Part shown: positions 1-6,598 of the stretch, one piece after another
How positions within the stretch are numbered: the stretch's first letter is position 1
How the letters are laid out: the number at the start of each line of letters is the position of its first letter
NCBI GenBank assembly: GCA_028706995.1
Contig: JAQTVR010000026.1
Coordinates: 1 to 11,148 of the forward strand
Origin: Dehalococcoidales bacterium
Lineage (GTDB): Bacteria > Chloroflexota > Dehalococcoidia > Dehalococcoidales > UBA5627
Reading direction: 5' to 3'
Length of the DNA: 11,148 nucleotides
Position numbers and translations under genes: made by a program
The notes under the pieces: generated by a model
Database searches by the model: none
What the model was told of the DNA's origin: nothing
The model's input: only the letters and a program-made list of their open reading frames with translations

Positions 1-201
1 GGGGAATTCTTCGGCACAAGACAGAGCGGCATGCCTGACCTGCGCATGGCTAAGATCTCCGACATCGCCCTTCTGGAAATGGCTCGAAGAGAGGCGATCA
101 AGCTTTTTAAAAATGACCCCGGGCTGGAGAATCCGGAAAATAGACTACTGTTGAACGAGATTTCCCGTGTCTGGGTCAAGGACATAGGCGAACAAAGTTA
201 A
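1..201 (+). CDS. recG: ATP-dependent DNA helicase RecG, C-terminal end (5' part outside window)
   Basis: Frame 1 is open from the first base to a TAA stop at 199-201 and gives 66 residues. It begins GEFFGTRQSGMPDLRMA, the conserved motif near the end of RecG, followed by a helical stretch with LLEMARREA and a short polar tail. RecG is a monomeric superfamily 2 helicase that reverses stalled replication forks and processes branched recombination intermediates. Only the last few percent of the protein is visible, so the wedge domain and the Walker motifs cannot be checked. The gene is followed by a 105-bp AT-rich gap with its own promoter candidate for argS, so the two genes need not be co-transcribed. 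No terminator hairpin with a T-run is seen after the stop codon. Confidence 0.9.
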   Translation, partial: GEFFGTRQSGMPDLRMAKISDIALLEMARREAIKLFKNDPGLENPENRLLLNEISRVWVKDIGEQS

Positions 202-260
202 TTAACCTTTCTTTTATATAATACTGTTCTGCTGAAGAAACTGATTATTTATAATGACCG

Positions 261-287
261 GTATTATGCTATAATTCAGCATAATAC
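261..287 (+). promoter_or_regulatory. Candidate argS promoter (extended -10) inside a perfect inverted repeat
   Basis: TGC-TATAAT at 267-275 is an extended -10 element, placed so that transcription would start near 282, about 25 bases before argS. No good -35 box is seen 16-18 bases upstream, which fits an extended -10 promoter. The -10 lies within an exact dyad: GTATTATGCT at 261-270 and AGCATAATAC at 278-287, with a 7-base centre. The dyad could be an operator or, if transcribed from recG, a weak AT-rich hairpin. Two further TATAAT strings at 217-222 and 250-255 lack partner boxes and may be chance in AT-rich DNA. Confidence 0.5.
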
Positions 288-306
288 AGCTATATGGAGC
301 CCAATC

Positions 307-1980
307 TTGAGTGAAGTTTTACTTATAAGACAGAGAATAATCGAATCTATACAACAGGCGGCAATACAGGCACAACAATCGGGGAAATTACCCGGCATTC
401 CCCTGCCGGAAATTTCCGTTGAGCGCCCGCAAAAAGCGGAACACGGGGATTATGCTACCAGTCTCCCCCTTAAACTGGCTCGTTCGACCGGACAAAACCC
501 GCTGATTATAGCTAAAAATATCGCCGCTTTTATATCTTGCAACGCCGAGATTGCCGATGTTACTATAGCACCTCCCGGTTTTATTAACTTCACGTTAAGC
601 AAGGAATGGCTTATAAAACAGGTAAATAATATCCTGTTACAGGGCAATAAATATGGCGATATAGATTATGGACATGGAAAATATGTCCAGATCGAATTTG
701 TCAGCGCCAACCCCACAGGCCCCCTGCATGTCGGACACGGGCGCGGAGCGGTGCTGGGAAGCACACTGGCCAATGTTCTTAAATCTGCCGGTTTCAAGGT
801 ACAAAAAGAGTTTTATATTAACGATGCCGGTAACCAGATACTCGCCTTTACCCGCTCGCTCTTTGCCAGATATCAGCAATGCCTAGATATCGATGTCGAA
901 ATGCCGGCAGAAGGATATTTCGGCAGCTACATGACCGATTTAGCAAAAGAAATTATAGAAAATTGCGGGGATAAGTTTATTAAAATGCCGTCTGTTGAAG
1001 CCGAGGCCGAACTCGGTCAACTGGGATTGGATAAGATGATAGCCCGAATAAAAGAATCCCTGGAACTTCTGGGTGTTAGATTCGACCAGTGGTTCAGCGA
1101 ACGCAGCCTCTATAAAAACGGTCAGTATGATAAGGCTATATCAATTCTGAGGCAGAACGGTTATATTGCTGACAAGGAATCTGCTACCTGGTTCGTATCT
1201 ACTGCCCTGGGTGAAGATAAAGATAGCGTAGTTGTCCGCAGCGACGGCACCCCTACCTATTTTGCCACGGATATCGCCTACCACTATAATAAGTTCATTG
1301 AACGCAAATTCGATAGGGTTATCGATATCTGGGGAGCCGACCATCAGGGTCATGTTTCCAGGATGGAAGCCGTAGTCGGAGCGCTGGGAATCAACCCGAA
1401 ACGCTTAAAGGTCATTATCTCTCAACTGGTAACACTTCGCCGCGGCGGAGAGCTTGTACGCATATCCAAACGTAGCGGAGATATGATTACACTAAGTGAA
1501 GTCATAGAGGAAGTAGGCGTCGATGCCTGCCGTTTCTTCTTCCTGTGCCGCTCCGCCGATAGCCAGATGGACTTCGACCTTGAACTTGCCAAGAAAGAAT
1601 CGCAGGACAACCCTGTCTATTATATTCAGTATGCCAATGCACGTATTTCCAGTATTCTTCGCCTGGCTGAAGAAAAAGGGATCGATTTTACAGACGGGGA
1701 TATCTCATTATTGACCGGGGAGACGGAACTGACTTTGATCCGCAAGATGCTGCTCCTGCCGGAAATAATCGAGCTTATCGCCAATTCCCTGGAACCGCAT
1801 CACCTCACTTATTATTCGCAGGATTTAGCTACGATTTTCCATAGCTTCTACAAGCAATGCCGCGTCGTAACCGACGACCCGGACACCACCAGGGCACGTC
1901 TGAAGCTGGTAGCCTCAGCTAAGCTGGTTCTGTCAAAGACCCTCCACCTTATGGGAATGACCATACCTGACAGGATGTAA
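307..1980 (+). CDS. argS: Arginyl-tRNA synthetase
   Basis: The 557-residue product is full length for bacterial ArgRS. This class I enzyme uses ATP to join arginine to tRNA-Arg in the cytoplasm. The order of parts is typical: an N-terminal tRNA-contacting domain (about 1-95), the Rossmann catalytic domain with FVSANPTGPLHVGHGRG, whose HVGH (141-144) is the HIGH signature, then GADHQGH (343-349). The KMSK site is the degenerate VRISKRSG (384-391); many ArgRS lack canonical KMSK, so this is not a defect. The C-terminal DALR anticodon-binding domain spans about 433-557. The start is TTG, with GGAG at 296-299, seven bases upstream. The gene ends 9 bp from the stop of the convergent RAM-domain gene, with no room for a separate terminator, so the two transcripts probably overlap. 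Confidence 0.97.
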   Translation: MSEVLLIRQRIIESIQQAAIQAQQSGKLPGIPLPEISVERPQKAEHGDYATSLPLKLARSTGQNPLIIAKNIAAFISCNAEIADVTIAPPGFINFTLSKEWLIKQVNNILLQGNKYGDIDYGHGKYVQIEFVSANPTGPLHVGHGRGAVLGSTLANVLKSAGFKVQKEFYINDAGNQILAFTRSLFARYQQCLDIDVEMPAEGYFGSYMTDLAKEIIENCGDKFIKMPSVEAEAELGQLGLDKMIARIKESLELLGVRFDQWFSERSLYKNGQYDKAISILRQNGYIADKESATWFVSTALGEDKDSVVVRSDGTPTYFATDIAYHYNKFIERKFDRVIDIWGADHQGHVSRMEAVVGALGINPKRLKVIISQLVTLRRGGELVRISKRSGDMITLSEVIEEVGVDACRFFFLCRSADSQMDFDLELAKKESQDNPVYYIQYANARISSILRLAEEKGIDFTDGDISLLTGETELTLIRKMLLLPEIIELIANSLEPHHLTYYSQDLATIFHSFYKQCRVVTDDPDTTRARLKLVASAKLVLSKTLHLMGMTIPDRM

Positions 1981-1989
1981 AAACCAGTC

Positions 1990-2220
1990 TTATACTACCA
2001 GACAGGTTACGGTACGGGATATGCCATCCACGGTATGAATCCTGCCGGTAATTATATCGCCTACATCGTTAAGATTTTCCGCCTCTACTATAGCGATGAT
2101 ATCATAAGGGCCGGTAACCGTATCCACCGACTTAACTCCCTCAATCTTTTGCATAGAGATGACTACAGTCTTTGTTTTACCAACTGCCGTTTCTATCAAT
2201 ACGAATGCTTTTGCTTTCAT
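1990..2220 (-). CDS. Stand-alone RAM domain protein (Lrp/AsnC ligand-binding domain, no HTH)
   Basis: With the start chosen here the product is 76 residues and consists only of the RAM (AsnC_trans_reg) fold. It begins MKAKAFVLIETAVGKT, then has a helix, the VTGPYDIIAIVEA strand-turn-strand, a second helix and the closing TVTCLVV strand. In full-length Lrp/AsnC regulators this domain binds amino acids and drives oligomerisation. The N-terminal helix-turn-helix is absent, so the protein is unlikely to bind DNA alone. The open frame allows an ATG at 2229, but the strong Shine-Dalgarno AAGGGGGG (2230-2237 on the minus strand) would then touch the start codon. The ATG at 2220 has a proper 9-base spacing and matches the usual start of such proteins. 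The gene is convergent with argS and divergent from the acyl-CoA dehydrogenase. Its ligand is unknown; an amino-acid or metabolite sensor is an inference from the family. Confidence 0.85.
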   Translation of the reverse strand: MKAKAFVLIETAVGKTKTVVISMQKIEGVKSVDTVTGPYDIIAIVEAENLNDVGDIITGRIHTVDGISRTVTCLVV

Positions 2221-2249
2221 CAAACTCATCCCCCCTTATTTATAATTAG

Positions 2250-2279
2250 ATTATAGGTTTGCAAGCTTACACATGTCAA
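2250..2279 (-). promoter_or_regulatory. Consensus sigma70-type promoter of the RAM-domain gene
   Basis: Read on the minus strand, TTGACA (2279-2274) is followed after 18 bases by TATAAT (2255-2250). Both hexamers match the consensus exactly. Transcription would start near 2243, just ahead of the AAGGGGGG ribosome binding site, which gives a very short leader. The -35 box faces the -35 box of the divergent promoter only 6 bases away. Confidence 0.75.
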
Positions 2280-2285
2280 CTTAAC

Positions 2286-2316
2286 TTGACAGATAGTGAC
2301 CATTTCAGTCTATAAT
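2286..2316 (+). promoter_or_regulatory. Candidate promoter of the acyl-CoA dehydrogenase gene
   Basis: TTGACA at 2286-2291 and TATAAT at 2311-2316 are both exact consensus hexamers. The 19-base spacer is slightly long, which may make the promoter weaker or dependent on an activator. Transcription from about 2323 would give a leader of roughly 120 bases before the TTG start at 2442. No riboswitch-like fold was recognised in that leader. The -35 box together with the facing one at 2274-2279 forms the near-palindrome TGTCAA-CTTAAC-TTGACA (2274-2291). Confidence 0.6.
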
Positions 2317-2441
2317 AAACGCTCGTTGTTTTTTCGAATAGTGTCAGTTCTGTCTTAATCTATCATTAGAATATTCACACAGGATGGCAGCTATTGTCCG
2401 GAATCTATGTCCCTGAGAAATTGAACTAAAGGAGAGGAATC

Positions 2442-3590
2442 TTGGAATACTTTTTAAACGAATTGCAAACAACGGTCAGGCAAATGGCAAAAACTATTGC
2501 AGAGGAACAAATACTTCCTGTAAGGGCTGAGCTCGATGAAAAAGAGGAATTTCCTCATAAGATCATACAGAATCTGGCGGATACGGACCTCTTGGGTGTG
2601 TATATACCAGAAGAGTATGGCGGATTGGGAGGCGGGTGTTTCGAGCTGTGCCTTATTATCGAGCAGTTAAGCCGCGTATGCGCCGGAGTTGCTATCAGCT
2701 ATGCGGCTAATTCACTGGGGAGTTATACCCTCCTGGAATATGGCAGCCCTGAGCAAAAACAAGAGTATCTGCCCGGTATTGCCAGGGGTAAAACCCTGAC
2801 TGCTTTTGCCCTGACCGAAGAATCGGCCGGTAGTGACGCAAGTGGCATAAAAACCACTGCCGCCAGGGTAGATGGCGGCTATTTATTGAACGGCTCCAAA
2901 CAGTTCATCACCAATGGAGGCGAGGCTCAACTATATACAGTAGTGGCTTTAACCGATAAAGTTAAAGGTATTCGCGGCGCCAGTACCTTTCTCGTAGAAA
3001 AAGGTACCCCGGGTTTTTCTTTCGGTAGAAAAGAAAAAAAGCTGGGTATCCGCGCCTCGGCAACCAGGGAGCTTATTTTCGAGGATTGTTTTGTCCCCGA
3101 AAAAAACCTTATCGGTCGTGAGGGAGCCGGTTTCTCTATGACGATGAGGCTCTTCGACAGGTCACGCCCCGGCATAGGCGCACAGGCACTTGGGATTGCT
3201 CAAGGGGCATTTGAAGCCGCCCTTGAACACGCTAAAACGCGCATTCAATTCGGACAGCCTATTATCTCATTTCAGGCGATCCAGCATATGCTTGCTAACA
3301 TGGCAATGGACGTCGAAGCTGCCCGCGCGCTGGTCTATGGATCTGCCAGGGGGGTTGATAGCTGTAGTAAGGACTTCAGTATGGATTCTTCTATTGCCAA
3401 GGTTTTTGCTTCCGACGTTGCTATGAGAGTAACCACCGACGCCGTACAGATACTCGGTGGTGTAGGTTATATGCGCGATTACCCTTTAGAAAAAATGATG
3501 CGGGATGCCAAGATAACCCAGATATATGAAGGTACAAATCAGATCCTGAGAAATGTGATAGCATCAGAACTGCGCAAGAAAAAGTTTTAA
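2442..3590 (+). CDS. Acyl-CoA dehydrogenase (short/branched-chain type)
   Basis: The 382-residue product has the normal length and full architecture of the FAD-dependent acyl-CoA dehydrogenase family: an N-terminal helical domain (1-115), a middle beta domain (120-225) and a C-terminal helical domain (230-382). Signature 1 is FALTEESAGSD (122-132). Signature 2 lies in QILGGVGYMRDYP (336-348) and continues to IYEGTNQILR. Glu363 in IYEGT is at the catalytic-base position typical of short-chain and related enzymes, and RIQFGQPI (267-274) is the usual FAD/dimer contact. It would introduce the alpha,beta double bond in an acyl-CoA and pass electrons to ETF; no etf, thiolase or CoA ligase gene is in the window, so the substrate is open. 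Start TTG with AAGGAGAGG (2429-2437), GGAG being 7 bases away. Its promoter is back to back with that of the RAM-domain gene, which hints at shared control. Confidence 0.93.
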   Translation: MEYFLNELQTTVRQMAKTIAEEQILPVRAELDEKEEFPHKIIQNLADTDLLGVYIPEEYGGLGGGCFELCLIIEQLSRVCAGVAISYAANSLGSYTLLEYGSPEQKQEYLPGIARGKTLTAFALTEESAGSDASGIKTTAARVDGGYLLNGSKQFITNGGEAQLYTVVALTDKVKGIRGASTFLVEKGTPGFSFGRKEKKLGIRASATRELIFEDCFVPEKNLIGREGAGFSMTMRLFDRSRPGIGAQALGIAQGAFEAALEHAKTRIQFGQPIISFQAIQHMLANMAMDVEAARALVYGSARGVDSCSKDFSMDSSIAKVFASDVAMRVTTDAVQILGGVGYMRDYPLEKMMRDAKITQIYEGTNQILRNVIASELRKKKF

Positions 3591-3606
3591 GATGATATGC
3601 TATTGT

Positions 3607-3636
3607 TTGCAGCAAACTGGTTGCTCTGAGTATAAT
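3607..3636 (+). promoter_or_regulatory. Candidate promoter for the yceD-rpmF-fab cluster
   Basis: TTGCAG (3607-3612), an 18-base spacer and an exact TATAAT (3631-3636) lie in the 77-base gap after the acyl-CoA dehydrogenase gene. The predicted start is near 3643, about 25 bases before yceD. A small dyad, AGCAA (3611-3615) and TTGCT (3621-3625), lies in the -35/spacer region; it has no T-run and is not a convincing terminator. Confidence 0.5.
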
Positions 3637-3667
3637 AAATTAGGATTAATAACTATGCGGTGTAATT

Positions 3668-4090
3668 ATGCAAATAAACGTGTCTCAACTGCTCAGGGAT
3701 TCTATAGGTTCTTCGCGTGATTATAAGATAAACGAAACAATCGACAGTGATAACGATAGCGTTATTATACCGGTCAAGGGAGAGGTTAAACTCACACGAA
3801 CCAACCGCAGTATACTGGTTCAAGGTAAGATTCATGTCTCGGTAGAGGTTATTTGTGCCAGGTGCTTGGATATATTCAGTTATCCCCTGACACTGAATAT
3901 CGAAGAGGAATTCTTCCCAACATTGGATACAAGTAGTGGATATACCATTCCACCTCCGGAAGAACAGGATAGCTTCACTATTGATGAACATCAAATACTC
4001 GATTTAACTGAGGCTATCAGGCAATATACCCTTTTAGCTATACCTATGAAATCCTTATGCCGCGAAGCCTGCAACGGGCATTTACTTTGA
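3668..4090 (+). CDS. yceD: DUF177 / YceD family protein, short C-terminus
   Basis: The 140-residue product has the DUF177 pattern: a beta-rich N-terminal half, the cysteine pair in VICARCLDIF (C63, C66), an acidic EEEFFPT segment, then an ILDLTEAIRQYTLLAIPMK helix and a second cysteine group CREAC (C131, C135). YceD proteins are nearly always encoded just upstream of rpmF, as here, and are linked to 23S rRNA and ribosome assembly; their exact role is unsettled. Many Gram-positive-type members continue after the second group with GLCPxCG and a Cys-x-Cys tail, but this one stops at CNGHLL. Reading on in another frame adds no cysteines, so this is not an obvious frameshift. The ribosome binding site is weak (GCGGTG at 3657-3662). 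The gene lies 52 bases before rpmF. Confidence 0.85.
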   Translation: MQINVSQLLRDSIGSSRDYKINETIDSDNDSVIIPVKGEVKLTRTNRSILVQGKIHVSVEVICARCLDIFSYPLTLNIEEEFFPTLDTSSGYTIPPPEEQDSFTIDEHQILDLTEAIRQYTLLAIPMKSLCREACNGHLL

Positions 4091-4142
4091 AAAAACACAC
4101 CGGTATGATAATATAAGTAACTGATTAGAAACGGAGTAAAAT

Positions 4143-4340
4143 ATGACACCATTACCAAAACGAAAAACAGCTAAGGCACGTCAGGGTGAAAGGCGCAGTC
4201 ATCTCGCGTTGACTCCTGCATCACTTATGAATTGCCCTCAGTGCAATAGCCCTAAATTACCTCATCATGCCTGTTTAACCTGTGGTATCTATAATAGTAG
4301 AGAAGCTGTTGAAATTAAAGTCCCGAAAAAGAAAAAATAA
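4143..4340 (+). CDS. rpmF: 50S ribosomal protein bL32
   Basis: The 65-residue basic protein starts MTPLPKRKTAKARQGERRSH, the usual bL32 N-terminus. It carries a four-cysteine zinc ribbon (CPQC 31-34 and CLTC 44-47) and ends in a lysine run. bL32 is a small protein of the large ribosomal subunit. The cysteine form binds zinc; zinc-free paralogs also exist in bacteria but none is seen here. The Shine-Dalgarno is CGGAG (4132-4136), six bases before the ATG. The place between yceD and the fatty acid genes is the classic arrangement that couples ribosome and membrane lipid synthesis. Confidence 0.96.
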   Translation: MTPLPKRKTAKARQGERRSHLALTPASLMNCPQCNSPKLPHHACLTCGIYNSREAVEIKVPKKKK

Positions 4341-4396
4341 TGGTTTCCCTTTACCGGCTTGAAGAATCATGAGTTGTCAAATAAAAAGGACTGTTT

Positions 4397-5347
4397 ATGG
4401 CTGAAATGACCAGGGTTGCTTATGTTTTCCCAGGGCAGGGCACGCAATATGTAGGAATGGGACATGACCTTTACAACAACTATAAATCAGCCAGGATAAT
4501 CCTTGAAGAAGCTGACAAAGCCCTGGATTTTTCTTTGTCAAGACTATGTTTTGAAGGCCCTGAAGAAGAACTTCTTCAAACAATTAATGTTCAGCCGGCA
4601 ATAGTAGCTGTCAGTCTATCTTTGCTGGCAGCAGCCCGGGAGTCAATAGGAAACAGCGTTTTTCCGGCTCCGGCTTTCGTTGCCGGACATAGCCTCGGTG
4701 AATACTCTGCGTTAGCCGTATCCGGTGTGCTTTCCCCTACTGCAACTGTGCGTCTTGCCAGGGAACGAGGGCGTTTGATGCATCATGCCGGACATGTAAA
4801 CCCCGGTGGTATGATGGCTATAATCGGACTGGATGAAATCCCGCTATCGGAGATCTGCATCCAGACCGGCACCTATATCGCTAATTTTAACTGCCCGGGA
4901 CAACTGGTTATCAGCGGCACTATCAGTAACCTCGATAAGGCAGGAGAACTGGCTAAAGCCAGAGGAGCTTTTCGCGCTATTCCCCTGCAGGTAAGCGGGG
5001 CTTTTCACACACACCTGATGGAACCGGCTTCCCAGGATCTTTCGAAGTATCTAGATACTATCACTTTTAATGATCCTGCCGTCCCGATAATAGCTAATAC
5101 AACTGCGCAGGAAATTATTACCGCCGAGTCAGTTAAGGAAGAGCTTGTCAATCAGTTGTGTCACGGCGTTCAATGGCAACGTTCAATAGAGTTCATGATC
5201 AATAATGGCGTCGATACATTTATTGAAATAGGCCCTGGAAAAGTTCTCAGCGGGCTTATAAAGAGAATAAATAAGAAGGTTAGAACAATAAATATCTGCG
5301 ATGCTGAATCTATAAAAAACCTGGAAATTGTGAACACGGGGGACTAG
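4397..5347 (+). CDS. fabD: Malonyl-CoA:ACP transacylase
   Basis: The 316-residue product has the normal length for FabD, which moves the malonyl group from CoA to acyl carrier protein at the start of type II fatty acid synthesis. FPGQGTQYVGMG (11-22) is the N-terminal oxyanion motif and GHSLGEYSA (97-105) is the nucleophile elbow with catalytic Ser99. Arg124 in ARERG fits the malonate carboxylate-binding arginine, His204 in GAFHTHLM is the partner of the serine, and IGPGKVLSGL (278-287) is the usual C-terminal motif. The ATG has AAAAAGGA (4383-4390) six bases upstream. It is followed after 7 bases by fabG, so the two are probably translated from one message; its ACP partner is encoded two genes further on. 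Confidence 0.96.
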   Translation: MAEMTRVAYVFPGQGTQYVGMGHDLYNNYKSARIILEEADKALDFSLSRLCFEGPEEELLQTINVQPAIVAVSLSLLAAARESIGNSVFPAPAFVAGHSLGEYSALAVSGVLSPTATVRLARERGRLMHHAGHVNPGGMMAIIGLDEIPLSEICIQTGTYIANFNCPGQLVISGTISNLDKAGELAKARGAFRAIPLQVSGAFHTHLMEPASQDLSKYLDTITFNDPAVPIIANTTAQEIITAESVKEELVNQLCHGVQWQRSIEFMINNGVDTFIEIGPGKVLSGLIKRINKKVRTINICDAESIKNLEIVNTGD

Positions 5348-5354
5348 ATAACGT

Positions 5355-6098
5355 ATGATAAATCTTGCTAATAAAATAGCGCTGGTTACCGGCAGCGGTA
5401 GAGGAATAGGTAAAGCCATCGCTCTAAAGCTTTCAGAAGCCGGAGCGGATGTGGTAATCAATGACATCAACGATACAGCCGAATGTGTGGCCGAAGAAAT
5501 AAGGTCGACAGGCAAAAACAGTATGGCTGCTATCGCCAACGTAACATCGACCGCAGATGTAAGCGTAATGATGGATAATATAGTTGCTGCATACGGCAAG
5601 ATCGATATCCTGATAAATAATGCCGGCATTACCCGTGACCAGCTTTTACTCAGGATGACGGATGAAGAATGGGACAGCGTTCTTAATATAGATCTCAAAA
5701 GCGTTTTTCTCTGCACCCGCGCAGCGGTCAAGTATATGCTCAAACAGCGCTGGGGCAGGATAATCAGTATTTCCAGTATCGTCGGACTGGCGGGCAATCC
5801 GGGGCAGGCGAACTACGCCTCCGCCAAGGCTGGTATTATCGGATTCACCAGGGCAATTGCCAGAGAAGTAGCCCCGCGAGGCATTACGGCAAACGCCATC
5901 GCCCCCGGTTTTATCGATACCGATATGACACAGCGGTTGAAAGAAGAACAAAAGCAGGAATTAATGGCACGCATACCACTTGGCTATCTGGGCTCACCCA
6001 AGGATGTGGCTAATGCCGTTACCTTTCTCGCATCCGATGAAGCCGCATATATTACCGGACAGGTCCTGGCGGTTGACGGCGGAATGACAATGGTTTAA
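5355..6098 (+). CDS. fabG: 3-oxoacyl-[ACP] reductase
   Basis: The 247-residue short-chain dehydrogenase has FabG length. It carries TGSGRGIG (12-19) for NADPH binding, NNAG (88-91), the catalytic Ser141 in SISSIVG, and Tyr154 and Lys158 in QANYASAKAG. The C-terminal IAPGFIDTDMT and VLAVDGGMTMV are typical. It reduces 3-ketoacyl-ACP to 3-hydroxyacyl-ACP in the elongation cycle. The residue at the place of the fourth catalytic residue, Asn in WNxxxxxNL of E. coli FabG, is Asp113 here (LNIDLKSVF), an uncommon variant. GGGGGA at 5338-5343, inside the end of fabD, serves as ribosome binding site, which suggests translational coupling. Context next to fabD and upstream of acpP supports FabG over a generic SDR. 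Confidence 0.94.
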   Translation: MINLANKIALVTGSGRGIGKAIALKLSEAGADVVINDINDTAECVAEEIRSTGKNSMAAIANVTSTADVSVMMDNIVAAYGKIDILINNAGITRDQLLLRMTDEEWDSVLNIDLKSVFLCTRAAVKYMLKQRWGRIISISSIVGLAGNPGQANYASAKAGIIGFTRAIAREVAPRGITANAIAPGFIDTDMTQRLKEEQKQELMARIPLGYLGSPKDVANAVTFLASDEAAYITGQVLAVDGGMTMV

Positions 6099-6166
6099 AT
6101 ATTAATAAGATTTTTTTTAGTATCACCATTATTTAATTACTACGTCCGTGTGGGTGGAATATATAT

Positions 6167-6580
6167 ATGATAGGAGCCAGAAGAAAAGCCCGGTCGATTG
6201 CCCTGCAGGTATTATACGAAGTAGATTTGGTTGGGCATAATATCGGCGATGTGACAGAACGTTCACTGATTTTTGATGAAAGCCTGTCAGAAGAAAATAA
6301 TGTTTTCGTTAGAGAACTGGTAGAAGGAGTACAGAAGAACAGGCGGCAAATCGACGAGAAGATCAAGCAATTCGCCCCCACTTGGCCAATTGCCCAAATT
6401 TCTGTCCTAGACCGTAATATCCTTAGACTTGCAATATTCGAGCTTTTATTTGATAATAAGACGCCTATAAAAGTGGCCATTAATGAAGCCGTCGAGCTGG
6501 CAAAAAGCTTCGGCAGTGATAACTCGGCAAGGTTCATCAACGGAGTATTGAGCTCTATAAGTAATCTTGCAACCAGATAA
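6167..6580 (+). CDS. nusB: Transcription antitermination factor NusB
   Basis: The 137-residue all-helical protein is full length for NusB. The N-terminus ARRKARSIALQVLYEVD is the arginine-rich RNA-contacting helix. The C-terminal half has VLDRNILRLAIFELLF (80-95) and INEAVELAKSFGSDNSARF (105-123), the family's best-conserved stretch. With NusE (ribosomal protein S10) it binds boxA RNA and prevents early termination of rRNA transcription. The ATG follows GGTGGA (6153-6158) by 8 bases. The 68-base gap from fabG holds a run of eight T (6111-6118), but no stem precedes it, so I do not call a terminator. The stop codon lies 18 bases before acpP, so the two genes are almost certainly co-transcribed. 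Confidence 0.95.
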   Translation: MIGARRKARSIALQVLYEVDLVGHNIGDVTERSLIFDESLSEENNVFVRELVEGVQKNRRQIDEKIKQFAPTWPIAQISVLDRNILRLAIFELLFDNKTPIKVAINEAVELAKSFGSDNSARFINGVLSSISNLATR

Positions 6581-6598
6581 TAAAATGGAGGTACAAAA

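Noticed and set aside
384..398. Degenerate KMSK motif of ArgRS taken as a defect (residue numbers of the argS product)
   Set aside because: Many bacterial arginyl-tRNA synthetases lack canonical KMSK, and all other motifs and the length are normal.
2384..2416. Possible 10-codon leader peptide (MAAIVRNLCP) before the acyl-CoA dehydrogenase
   Set aside because: The only Shine-Dalgarno-like bases touch the ATG, there is no run of regulatory codons, and no attenuator hairpin follows.
3653..3994. 113-codon minus-strand open frame opposite yceD
   Set aside because: Antisense to a recognised family gene, with no family features of its own.
5183..5797. 204-codon minus-strand open frame opposite fabD/fabG
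   Set aside because: It lies antisense to the conserved fabG and fabD coding frames, has no recognisable motif and no plausible ribosome binding site. It is a shadow of the coding strand.
6099..6166. Terminator or separate promoter between fabG and nusB
   Set aside because: The run of eight T at 6111-6118 has no stem before it, and no good -35/-10 pair is present. Read-through is the simpler reading.
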